NCBI GenBank assembly: GCA_028277845.1
Contig: JANQFL010000050.1
Coordinates: forward strand, 1 to 41,242
Direction: 5' to 3'
DNA: 41,242 nt
Source of the DNA: Sneathiellales bacterium
GTDB taxonomy: Bacteria > Pseudomonadota > Alphaproteobacteria > JANQFL01
Below, piece after piece: positions 17,663 to 24,522 of the stretch. Position 1 is the stretch's first letter. The number at the start of each line of letters is the position of its first letter. The notes beneath the pieces were generated by a model that saw nothing but the letters and a program-made list of their open reading frames with translations, did not search any database and had not been told where the DNA came from. The position numbers and the translations under genes are program-made.

Positions 17663-18571
17663 ATGCGTGCCGCCCTGTTCGCAGCCTTCGTCCTGTTCCT
17701 GTCCCCATCTTTGGCGTTTGCCGCCGAACCGCTGGTCGACGTGTCCTGGGTCAAGGCCAATCTGGACAATCCGGCGGTACGGTTCCTCGACCTGCGCGGG
17801 CCCAACGCCCACCGCCAGGCGCATATTCCCGGTGCCGTGCCGACCCGTTACGGCCGCGACGGCTGGCGGGTCAAGAACAAGGCCGGCGTGGTCGGCATGC
17901 TGCCGGTCGACACCAACCGGCTCGCCAAATTGGTCGGCAAGCTGGGCATCGGCAACGGTCATCACGTGGTGCTGGTACCGCCGGGATATTCTTCGTCCGA
18001 CATGGGCATGGGCACGCGGCTTTTCTGGACCTTCAAGGTGCTGGGCCATGACAAGGTGTCGATCCTCGACGGCGGCATGGCGGTCTATGCCGCCGACAAG
18101 CGCAACCGGCTGGAAAAGGGTACGGTGCGTATCGAACCGCAGGTCTTCAAAGTGGCGCTGCGCAGGGACATGCTGGTGGATAAGGCGGCGGTTCTGGATG
18201 CCATGAACAACGGATCGGTCCTGGTCGACAACCGCCCGGCCGATCAGCACCTCGGCCTGGTGCGCCATCCCGCGGCCAAGCGGCCCGGCACCATCACAGG
18301 CGCCCGCAGCCTGCCGCAAAGCTGGTTCACGGAAAACGGCGGCGGCATGTTCCGCAAGGCCGGTGAACTGAAGACACTCTACGCCTACGCAAACGTCGCG
18401 CAGAGCGGCGCGCAGATCAATTTCTGCAACACCGGCCACTGGGCCTCCATCGGCTGGTTCGTTTCCAACCAGCTCTTGGGCAACAAGGACGCGCGGCTCT
18501 ATGACGGCTCCATGGTCGACTGGGCCCGCCATGCGGACACGCCGATGGAGCGTAAAGTCCCCATTAACTAA
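17663..18571 (+). CDS. Exported tandem-rhodanese sulfurtransferase
   Basis: 302 residues from ATG 17663, chosen because it gives a proper signal peptide (MRAALFAAFVLFLSPSLAFA, cleavage near residue 20) and has GGAG 7 bases upstream. Two rhodanese domains: an N-terminal one (about 24-150) whose active-site loop reads VPPGYSSSDMG with no cysteine, and a C-terminal one (about 172-295) with the loop FCNTGHWAS and catalytic C255. This is the usual inactive/active pair. It should move sulfane sulfur or handle thiols in the periplasm. It heads a plus-strand set with a cupredoxin-like protein, a MerA/Lpd-like flavoprotein and a TVP38 membrane protein. Confidence 0.9.
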   Translation: MRAALFAAFVLFLSPSLAFAAEPLVDVSWVKANLDNPAVRFLDLRGPNAHRQAHIPGAVPTRYGRDGWRVKNKAGVVGMLPVDTNRLAKLVGKLGIGNGHHVVLVPPGYSSSDMGMGTRLFWTFKVLGHDKVSILDGGMAVYAADKRNRLEKGTVRIEPQVFKVALRRDMLVDKAAVLDAMNNGSVLVDNRPADQHLGLVRHPAAKRPGTITGARSLPQSWFTENGGGMFRKAGELKTLYAYANVAQSGAQINFCNTGHWASIGWFVSNQLLGNKDARLYDGSMVDWARHADTPMERKVPIN

Positions 18572-18764
18572 GGCGCTCCGGTTTCCTCACATCACCGTGA
18601 CACAACGTGACTGGCGGTCGACCGCCCGATCCTTCAAATAGGAAGGACAAGGCCGGGGGCGGCATGACGCGGCGGCGCCGCGCACCTCATCCCCTCGCTC
18701 ACAACAGATTCGCCATCGGCGGTGAGAGTTGTTGTCAGACACGGATATGAGCAGGAGGAGTCTC

Positions 18765-19265
18765 ATGGTGAAAGTTAATCGGTCCACATTAATCGCCGCG
18801 GGCGGCGCGCTCGTCATCGCTATGGCCGCGTCCTTGTCGGCGTCCGGCAATGCCTCGGAAAAGGCCACCGTCGTCGAGCTGACCCAGGTGCCCTGCCAGT
18901 TCATCGAACCGGAGGCCGGCGTCGACCACGGCTACATGTCGAAGATGAAATCCGACTGCGAGACCATCAACGCCAAGTCCGGCGACCAGCGTGTCGCCGC
19001 CAATCCGGCGATGATGCTGAAGCCCGGCAAGTACATTTTCCGCGTCACCAACAAGAACGTCACCTATCCGTTGGGTTTCTGGCTGCGCGAGAAGGATTAC
19101 GACTGGCGCAATCCGCTGCACAAGCTGAGCAAGATCAGCGTCTCGGGCGGCGGCCTCGACACGGGCGTGACCAAGGACTATGCGGTCGAGCTGAAGCCGG
19201 GCGAGTATCTCTTCTCCTGTCCGCTGAACACCACGCCGGACTACAAGCTGGTGGTCGCCCAGTAG
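18765..19265 (+). CDS. Exported cupredoxin-like protein with incomplete copper site
   Basis: 166 residues from ATG 18765, which has AGGAGGAG 6 bases before it; an N-terminal hydrophobic segment (about 8-25) is a signal peptide or anchor. The C-terminal half looks like a cupredoxin beta-sandwich: LKPGKYIFRVTNKNVTYPLGFWL and a final ELKPGEYLFSCPLNTTPDYKLVV. The position of the type-1 copper cysteine is C152, but the following residues lack the usual His and Met ligands; H119 is the only nearby histidine. C44 and C65 could form a disulfide. It may bind copper differently or not at all. It sits between a periplasmic rhodanese and a flavoprotein, suggesting a redox or metal role. Confidence 0.7.
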   Translation: MVKVNRSTLIAAGGALVIAMAASLSASGNASEKATVVELTQVPCQFIEPEAGVDHGYMSKMKSDCETINAKSGDQRVAANPAMMLKPGKYIFRVTNKNVTYPLGFWLREKDYDWRNPLHKLSKISVSGGGLDTGVTKDYAVELKPGEYLFSCPLNTTPDYKLVVAQ

Positions 19266-19338
19266 TCGCCCATTCATCATCAAGTAACGGGACGCTGCGG
19301 CGTCCCACCCTTCCTTTCAAATTGACGGAGACACGATC

Positions 19339-20760
19339 ATGACACGGATCGTAGAGGCGGATCTTTGCGTCATCGGCGCCGGCTCGGGCGGGTTGTCGGT
19401 GGCGGCGGGCGCGGCGCAGATGGGCGCCAAAACGGTGCTGATCGAGAAGGGCGCCATGGGCGGCGACTGCCTCAACACCGGCTGCGTGCCGTCCAAGTCG
19501 CTGCTCGCCGCGGCCCACGCCGCCCATGTGGTGCGCACGTCCGGCCGCTTCGGCGTCAACGGCCACGAGCCGGACATCGATTTCGCCAAGGTGCACGGCC
19601 ATGTGCACGGCGTCATCGCCTCCATCGCGCCGCACGATTCGGTGGAACGTTTCGAGGGCCTGGGCGTCACCGTGATCAAGGGTGCGGCCCATTTCACCGG
19701 CCTGCGCGAAGCCACCGTCAACGACACGGTGGTGCGGGCGCGGCGCTTCGTGCTGGCGACCGGCTCGTCGGCCTTCGTGCCGCCGATCGACGGCATCGAC
19801 GGCGTGCCGTATCTAACCAACGAGAGCGTCTTCGAGCTGACCGAACGGCCCGATCATCTGATCGTCATCGGCGCCGGTCCCATCGGCATGGAAATGGCCC
19901 AGGCCTTCCGCCGGCTGGGATCGCAAGTGACGGTGCTGGAAGCCTTCACCATGATGCCCAAGGACGACCCGGAGCTGGTCGACGTGGTGCGCACGCGGGT
20001 CAGCTCCGAGGGCATCGACGTGCAGGAAGGCGCGGCGGTGCAGCGGGTCGAGAAGGCGGGCAACGGCGTCGCCGTGGTCTGGGACCGGGACGGCGCCGAG
20101 ACACGGACCACCGGTTCGCACCTGCTGGTCGCCACCGGCCGGCGGGCCAATGTGCACGGCCTCAACCTGGAGGCGGCCGGCATCGCCTATTCGCCCAAGG
20201 GCGTCGCGGTCGACAACCGGCTGCGTACCTCCAACAAGCGGGTGTTCGCCATCGGCGACGTCATCGGGGGATATCAGTTCACCCACGTGGCCGGCTATCA
20301 CGCCGGCATCGTCATCCGCAACGCCTTGTTCCGCCTGCCGGCCAAGGTGAACTACGACGCCGTTCCGTGGGTTACCTACACGGACCCCGAACTGGCCCAT
20401 GTCGGCCTGACCACGGCCGAAGCGGAGAAGCGTGACGATGTACGTGTGCTGACCGAGCCGTTCTCCGGCAACGACCGGGCGTGTGCGGAAGGCGAGACGG
20501 ACGGCCTGATCAAGGTGTCGGTCGGTCCCAAGGGCCGCATCCTGGGGGCCTCCATCGCCGGGCCGCGGGCCGGCGAGCTGATCACGCCATGGACCTTGGC
20601 GGTCCGGCGCAAGCTGAAGATCGGCGCCATGGCCGACGTGATCGCGCCCTATCCGACGCTCGGCGAAATCTCCAAGCGGGTCGCCGGCAGCTACTACACG
20701 CCGACCCTGTTCGGGCCGCGCACCCGACGTATCGTCGGCCTGTTGCAGAAACTGGGTTGA
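19339..20760 (+). CDS. FAD-dependent pyridine nucleotide-disulfide oxidoreductase, MerA/Lpd-like
   Basis: 473-residue flavoprotein reductase: FAD-binding GAGSGG (13-18), redox-active pair C44/C49 in GGDCLNTGCVPSK, a second nucleotide motif GAGPIGMEMAQ and the FAD motif FAIGDV. In dihydrolipoamide dehydrogenase a His-Pro-Thr...Glu motif follows at the dimer interface; here it reads YPTLGE with Y438 in place of the histidine, as in mercuric reductase (FPYLT). The C-terminal Cys-Cys pair and the N-terminal metal-binding domain of MerA are both missing, so it is neither a normal Lpd nor a complete mercuric reductase. RclA-like hypothiocyanite or quinone reductases share this form. The substrate is unknown. 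It lies 13 bases before the TVP38 gene. Confidence 0.88.
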   Translation: MTRIVEADLCVIGAGSGGLSVAAGAAQMGAKTVLIEKGAMGGDCLNTGCVPSKSLLAAAHAAHVVRTSGRFGVNGHEPDIDFAKVHGHVHGVIASIAPHDSVERFEGLGVTVIKGAAHFTGLREATVNDTVVRARRFVLATGSSAFVPPIDGIDGVPYLTNESVFELTERPDHLIVIGAGPIGMEMAQAFRRLGSQVTVLEAFTMMPKDDPELVDVVRTRVSSEGIDVQEGAAVQRVEKAGNGVAVVWDRDGAETRTTGSHLLVATGRRANVHGLNLEAAGIAYSPKGVAVDNRLRTSNKRVFAIGDVIGGYQFTHVAGYHAGIVIRNALFRLPAKVNYDAVPWVTYTDPELAHVGLTTAEAEKRDDVRVLTEPFSGNDRACAEGETDGLIKVSVGPKGRILGASIAGPRAGELITPWTLAVRRKLKIGAMADVIAPYPTLGEISKRVAGSYYTPTLFGPRTRRIVGLLQKLG

Positions 20761-20773
20761 AGGAGCGGCAACC

Positions 20774-21514
20774 ATGGATGCACACAACGAAAACTCCCCG
20801 GGCAAGCCGTCCCTGATCAAGCGCTTCGCCCCCGTCGCGGTGCTGGCCGCCGGTTTCGCCGCTTTCTTCGTTTTCGGCCTCGATCAGTATCTGTCGCTCG
20901 AGGCCCTGCGTGAGCACCGCGGCCAGCTACAGGCATTCGTCGCCGAACACGCCGCCCTCGCCGTGCTGGTGTTCATGGCGGTTTATACCGGCTCGACGGC
21001 CATGTCGTTCCCCGGCGCCACGGCGCTGACCGTGGCCGGCGGGTTCCTGTTCGGTTCGGCGTTCGGCACCGCCTACGTGGTGCTGGCGGCGACCCTCGGC
21101 GCTACCCTGGTGTTCCTGGTCGCCCGCAGCGCCATCGGCGACAGCTTGCGCAAGCGGGCCGGGCCGTGGCTGGCCAAGACCGAGGCCGGCTTCAAGGAAA
21201 ACGCGTTCAGCTACTTGTTGGTGCTGCGCCTGGTGCCGCTGTTTCCCTTCTTTGTCGTCAACCTGGTGCCGGCGTTCCTCGGCGTCAACGTGCGGACCTA
21301 TGTGGCGGCGACCCTGGTCGGCATCATCCCCGGCTCGTTCGTCTTCGTGTCGGTGGGGGCGGGCTTGGGCAGCGTGCTCGACATGTCGTCCGACCTGACG
21401 CTCGGTAACGTCCTGACCGCCGAAGTGGTCGCGGCCCTGCTCGGCCTGTCGGCGTTGTCGTTGCTGCCGGTGATCTACCGCAAGGTCAAGGCGCGGCGGC
21501 CAAAGACCGCCTGA
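20774..21514 (+). CDS. TVP38/TMEM64 (VTT-domain) membrane protein
   Basis: 246 residues with five or six hydrophobic segments. It shows the SNARE-associated/VTT domain of the DedA superfamily: FMAVYTGSTAMSFPGATALTVAGGFLFGSAFGTAYVVLAATLGATLVFLVARS (about 70-125) and the re-entrant-loop segment LRLVPLFPFFVVNLVPAFLGVNVRTYVAATLVGIIPG. Members act as lipid or small-solute carriers or scramblases. The ATG has AGGAGCGGCAACC before it and is 13 bases from the flavoprotein stop. TVP38 genes next to MerA-like reductases are a recurrent pairing in bacteria, pointing to joint function at the membrane. A strong hairpin (21546-21589) follows. Confidence 0.9.
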   Translation: MDAHNENSPGKPSLIKRFAPVAVLAAGFAAFFVFGLDQYLSLEALREHRGQLQAFVAEHAALAVLVFMAVYTGSTAMSFPGATALTVAGGFLFGSAFGTAYVVLAATLGATLVFLVARSAIGDSLRKRAGPWLAKTEAGFKENAFSYLLVLRLVPLFPFFVVNLVPAFLGVNVRTYVAATLVGIIPGSFVFVSVGAGLGSVLDMSSDLTLGNVLTAEVVAALLGLSALSLLPVIYRKVKARRPKTA

Positions 21515-21545
21515 CGAAGACATCGCCTTCCCTTACGGCGTCAAT

Positions 21546-21589
21546 ACAGGCATCGCGCGGCCGGTCGAACGCCGCCGCGCGATGCCTGT
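21546..21589 (+). terminator. Strong terminator-like hairpin after the TVP38 gene
   Basis: Perfect 16-bp inverted repeat, 21546-21561 with 21574-21589, and a 12-base loop. Each arm starts with ACAGGCATCGCGCGGC or its complement. It lies 31 bases after the stop codon, where a terminator of the four-gene cluster is expected. There is no T-run, so Rho or the stem alone would have to act. Confidence 0.65.
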
Positions 21590-21614
21590 TGGCGCCCGTC
21601 CCATATGTTGCCTA

Positions 21615-21643
21615 TTGACAGCAATCTAGAAAAGTAATGTTAT
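21615..21643 (+). promoter_or_regulatory. Sigma-70-type promoter for the outer-membrane protein gene
   Basis: TTGACA (21615-21620, a 6 of 6 match), a 17-base spacer, then TGTTAT (21638-21643, 4 of 6). The -10 is also the left half of the Zur-like box, so a bound repressor would block it. Confidence 0.6.
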
Positions 21644-21652
21644 AACATAACA
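21638..21652. promoter_or_regulatory. Zur-like box
   Basis: TGTTATAACATAACA: the half-sites TGTTAT and ATAACA are inverted around AAC. The other strand reads TGTTATGTTATAACA, which agrees with alphaproteobacterial zinc-uptake regulator sites as I recall them. It overlaps the promoter's -10 element, the expected place for zinc-dependent repression. Confidence 0.6.
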
Positions 21653-21720
21653 ATAGCCAGTTGCCGCATCGGGTCGGATTTCCAGATGCGGCAAAACCGC
21701 GCACATCGATTTTTAATTTT

Positions 21721-21739
21721 GATAGTCATTCTCATTATT
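21721..21739. promoter_or_regulatory. Fur-like box
   Basis: GATAGTCATTCTCATTATT. Its complement matches the 19-base Fur consensus GATAATGATAATCATTATC at 15 of 19 positions. It lies about 80 bases downstream of the predicted -10, within the leader, and 125 bases before the start codon. Confidence 0.5.
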
Positions 21740-21864
21740 AATATACCGGTGTGCGCTTGCCTTGAGGGGATCGGGGCGTGACCGAACGGTTGTTTGGGAA
21801 CAGCGGCGCTGTATGGATTGCGTGACCTCAACCCCTGTAGCGTGAACCGAGTAGGGGATGAGAG

Positions 21865-22938
21865 ATGGAATTACGCAATACGTTCGCGGTGGTGGCGATC
21901 GCCGCTTCTGCCTTTGGCCCGGCCATGTCCGGGGCGGCGTCCGCCGAAGAGAAAGCGCCGTTGATCAGCGGCTCGCTATCGATCGAGATCGAGAACGACA
22001 ACACTTACAAATCCGATGACCCGGACGCCGAGGTCAACGACCTGTACACCACCACCGAACCGGAAATCATCTTTCAGTTCCTGCCCGAACTGTCGCTCGT
22101 GCTGCACGGCGTGCTGGAACCGGTGCGTGACCCCGGGCCCGGTGACGACCGTTACTTCGACGACCATGGCCTCTACCTGGAACAGGCGCAACTGACTTAC
22201 GAGACCGATCTGTTTTCGGTCTATGGCGGCAAGTTCACGCCCAACTTCGGCAAGGCGTGGGACGAGACGCCGGGCGTGTTCGGCAATGATTTCAACGGCG
22301 ACTACGAATTCGCCGAGCAGATCGGCCTGGGCGGCAGCGTCAGCTTCGGCACCGAAGCGGCCGGCCGGCATACCCTGGGCGCCAGCGTCTTCTTCGCCGA
22401 CACCACCATCTTCAGCGAATCCGTGATCACCAACCGGGGCCGGACCGAGAAGTCAGACGGTGGCGTCGGCAACACCGAAACGCTCGATAATTTTGTCGTT
22501 TCGCTGGATGGCGGCGATGTACGGGCATTGCCGGGCGTGTCCTATCACCTGGCCTATATCCACCGCTCGGAAGGCGAGGATTCGACGGCCGACGAAAACG
22601 GCTTGGTCGGCGGCCTGACGCTGGAACACGACATCGACGCCGTATCGATCTTCGTTCTGGCGGAATATGCGCACTTCATGGATGCCGATGGTGTTGACGG
22701 TGTGGACCGGGACGTCCTGACCGGCGGCGTGCAACTGGGCTGGAACGGCTGGAACCTGGCCCTGACGGCGGCCAACCGGGACACCGACGGCGGCACCAAC
22801 GACACGGTGTTCCAGGTCTCGGCTGGTTACGAATTCGAATTCGGACTGGCCATCGACGCCGCCTGGAAGACGGTGGAAGAAGGGGATGTGGACTCCCAGA
22901 CCGTCGGCGTTCTGTTCGCCTACGCTTTCGAGTTCTAA
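21865..22938 (+). CDS. Outer-membrane beta-barrel (porin-like) protein
   Basis: 357 residues with a signal peptide (MELRNTFAVVAIAASAFGPAMSGAASA, cleavage before EEKAP). The mature part is acidic and alternates polar and aromatic residues in the way of beta-strands, for example LYLEQAQLTYETDLFSVYGGKFTPNFGK and VSAGYEFEFGLAIDAAW, and ends in phenylalanine (YAFEF), the outer-membrane assembly signal. No TonB box or plug domain is visible, so it is a passive channel type, not a TonB-dependent receptor. The upstream Zur-like and Fur-like boxes suggest metal-controlled expression and perhaps a role in zinc or iron uptake. No neighbouring metal ABC transporter is in the window. Confidence 0.75.
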   Translation: MELRNTFAVVAIAASAFGPAMSGAASAEEKAPLISGSLSIEIENDNTYKSDDPDAEVNDLYTTTEPEIIFQFLPELSLVLHGVLEPVRDPGPGDDRYFDDHGLYLEQAQLTYETDLFSVYGGKFTPNFGKAWDETPGVFGNDFNGDYEFAEQIGLGGSVSFGTEAAGRHTLGASVFFADTTIFSESVITNRGRTEKSDGGVGNTETLDNFVVSLDGGDVRALPGVSYHLAYIHRSEGEDSTADENGLVGGLTLEHDIDAVSIFVLAEYAHFMDADGVDGVDRDVLTGGVQLGWNGWNLALTAANRDTDGGTNDTVFQVSAGYEFEFGLAIDAAWKTVEEGDVDSQTVGVLFAYAFEF

Positions 22939-22973
22939 GGGCGAGGCCTGACGGTGCGTTTGCGTGGCGCGTT

Positions 22974-23198
22974 CTAGTGGACGGTGGCGCCGCTCGTCTG
23001 CATCTCGCCGCTCGACATGGTTTCCAGCGCCTCGGCCACCGTGCGCCAGGCGCGGGCCTGCTCTCCGAAGCCCTGCTTTTCCATATCGCTGATGGTCTTG
23101 CCGATGATGGTAAACGCATGGGAACCAAAGGTGGCGAAGGTCAGGCGGGCGGCGGCCCAGATGTTTTCGTTGGGGATGCGGTGATCGTAAAGCTCCAC
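22974..23198 (-). CDS. Small hypothetical protein, 74 residues
   Basis: Soluble, mostly helical small protein: MELYDHRIPNENIWAAARL, TFATFGSHAFTIIGKTISDME, QGFGEQARAWRTVAEALETM. I chose the GTG at 23198 because an excellent Shine-Dalgarno (GAGGAGG, 5 bases away) precedes it, although the frame stays open to 23342. I do not recognise a characterised family. It is convergent with the outer-membrane protein gene (35-base gap) and stands alone on its strand. The pattern (NIWAAARLTFATFGSHAFTII) looks like a structured domain, not random translation. Confidence 0.6.
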   Translation of the reverse strand: MELYDHRIPNENIWAAARLTFATFGSHAFTIIGKTISDMEKQGFGEQARAWRTVAEALETMSSGEMQTSGATVH

Positions 23199-23697
23199 GG
23201 AAGCCTCCTCGGTTTGGCGCTGCTGTCGAACACCTAGCAAGCGCCGGGCCAATTCCGACGGCTCGACGGAGTGGCGAAAATCGGCCAAAAACCGGTCACC
23301 TGGACCATCCGGCGCGGACGCGGCGGCAATTCCTGCCGACACCCGGCATCGAAAGAAGAAAAAACTGCCCGAAATCGTGACGGAGTGTGACCGCCTTCAC
23401 GGTTTATTGACGGTACGCGGCGTACAACCCTTGAAAGTCACTTCGTCGAGGGCGCGTCATGAGCGATACAACAAAAGTGGTTCTGGGTTTTCTGTCCGTG
23501 ATGGTCATGCTGGCCATGGCGATGCCCCTTCCGGCCTGACGCCGACCCGCTTCCTTCCATACATGGTTGCTTGGCACCGCGTGGTTGACCCGCGGGACGC
23601 CGTCATCCATATCGTCCCCATGGGGCACGCGAACGCCCCGTGAGGCGGCAGCCCAGGTTTCGCATCCATTCGTTCCTTTCGAACCAGAGGATGCATT
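23199..23697. other. Region with one tiny ORF upstream of the chromate genes
   Basis: About 500 bases. It contains a possible 26-codon ORF (23459-23539), a 13-base inverted repeat GTACGCGGCGTAC (23413-23425) near a TTGACG, and a small GC-rich stem around 23617-23641 (GGGGC / GCCCC). The rest shows no gene or named site. It must hold the promoter of the chrB-chrA pair. Confidence 0.5.
23459..23539 (+). CDS. Possible 26-residue hydrophobic miniprotein
   Basis: ATG 23459 to TGA 23537-23539 encodes MSDTTKVVLGFLSVMVMLAMAMPLPA: a charged start followed by one hydrophobic stretch, as in small single-span membrane proteins or a bare signal peptide. GTCGAGGGCGCGTC precedes the ATG, a weak ribosome site. 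Too short for coding statistics; it may be chance. Confidence 0.3.
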   Translation: MSDTTKVVLGFLSVMVMLAMAMPLPA

Positions 23698-24522
23698 ATG
23701 CCGTCTCCGACAGAAATCACCGTTTCCCAGTTGTCCCGTTTGATCGGCACGCCGGCCACGCCGGTCCTTGTCGATGTGCGCATCGACGGGGATTTTGCCG
23801 ATGATCCACGATTGGTGCCGTCATCACGGCGACATCCGTTTGCTGAAATATCGTCCCTTGCACATGAAATCGAAGGGCGCCACGTCGTGATCTACTGCCA
23901 GAAGGGGAAAAAGATCAGCCAGGGGGCGGCCGCAGTGTTGCGCGACCAAGGGGTCGGGGCCGAGACCCTCGAGGGCGGACATTTCGCCTGGCGTGACGCC
24001 GGATTGCCGCTGGTTCCGGACGATAAGCTGCCGCGACGGAACGACGACGGCCGCACCGTCTGGGTCACGCGGCACCGCCCGAAGATCGATCGTTTGGCAT
24101 GCCCGTGGCTTATTCGCTGTTTTGTCGATCCGGCCGCGTCGTTCCTGTTCGTCGCGCCGAGCGAAGTGCTGGATGTGGCGGACAGGTTCGGCGCGACGCC
24201 GTTCGACGTGGAGGATGTGTTTTGGAGCCGTCGCGGCGACCGCTGTACCTTCGATACGATGATCGCGGAATTTGCGCTGGAAACGGAGCCGTTGCGGCGC
24301 CTGGCCGCCATCGTCCGCGGCGCCGATACGAACCGGCACGACCTGGCACCGGAATCGGCCGGCCTGCTGGCCGCCTCTCTGGGAGTTTCCCGCATGTACC
24401 GGGATGACCTTGCGGCACTGGACGCCGGAACGGCCCTGTATGATGCGTTTTATCGTTGGTCGCGCGATGCCGTCGGTGAAGGCCACGATTGGCCCACGGC
24501 ACCGGCGGGAGCGGGGCAATGA
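23698..24522 (+). CDS. chrB: Rhodanese-ChrB chromate-resistance protein
   Basis: 274 residues. The N-terminal rhodanese domain (about 1-108) has VLVDVRIDGDF and the active-site loop YCQKGKKIS with C67. The C-terminal ChrB domain (about 118-262) has TRHRPKIDRLACPWLIRCFVDPAASFLFV, the hallmark of ChrB_C, and CTFDTMIAEFAL. In chromate operons ChrB acts as a chromate-sensing regulator or accessory protein; this rhodanese-fused form lacks the N-terminal DNA-binding region of classical ChrB, so a direct regulatory role is doubtful. Its stop overlaps the chrA start as ATGA, so the two are translationally coupled. AGAGGATGCATT precedes the ATG. Confidence 0.85.
   Translation: MPSPTEITVSQLSRLIGTPATPVLVDVRIDGDFADDPRLVPSSRRHPFAEISSLAHEIEGRHVVIYCQKGKKISQGAAAVLRDQGVGAETLEGGHFAWRDAGLPLVPDDKLPRRNDDGRTVWVTRHRPKIDRLACPWLIRCFVDPAASFLFVAPSEVLDVADRFGATPFDVEDVFWSRRGDRCTFDTMIAEFALETEPLRRLAAIVRGADTNRHDLAPESAGLLAASLGVSRMYRDDLAALDAGTALYDAFYRWSRDAVGEGHDWPTAPAGAGQ

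Larger units (their letters stand above)
21590..21864 (+). other. Regulatory region upstream of the outer-membrane protein gene
   Basis: AT-rich non-coding DNA holding a strong promoter, a Zur-like box and a Fur-like box, listed separately. The transcript from the predicted promoter would have a leader of roughly 210 bases. I saw no small gene in it. Confidence 0.6.

Noticed and set aside
18613-18647. Palindrome GGCGGTCGACCGCC and TCCTTC/GAAGGA stem upstream of the cupredoxin-like gene
   Set aside because: Short, GC-driven and not placed on a recognisable promoter; not enough to call an operator or terminator.
19339-20760. Annotation as mercuric reductase or as dihydrolipoamide dehydrogenase
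   Set aside because: The MerA C-terminal cysteines are absent, and so is the Lpd catalytic histidine; a family-level call is safer.
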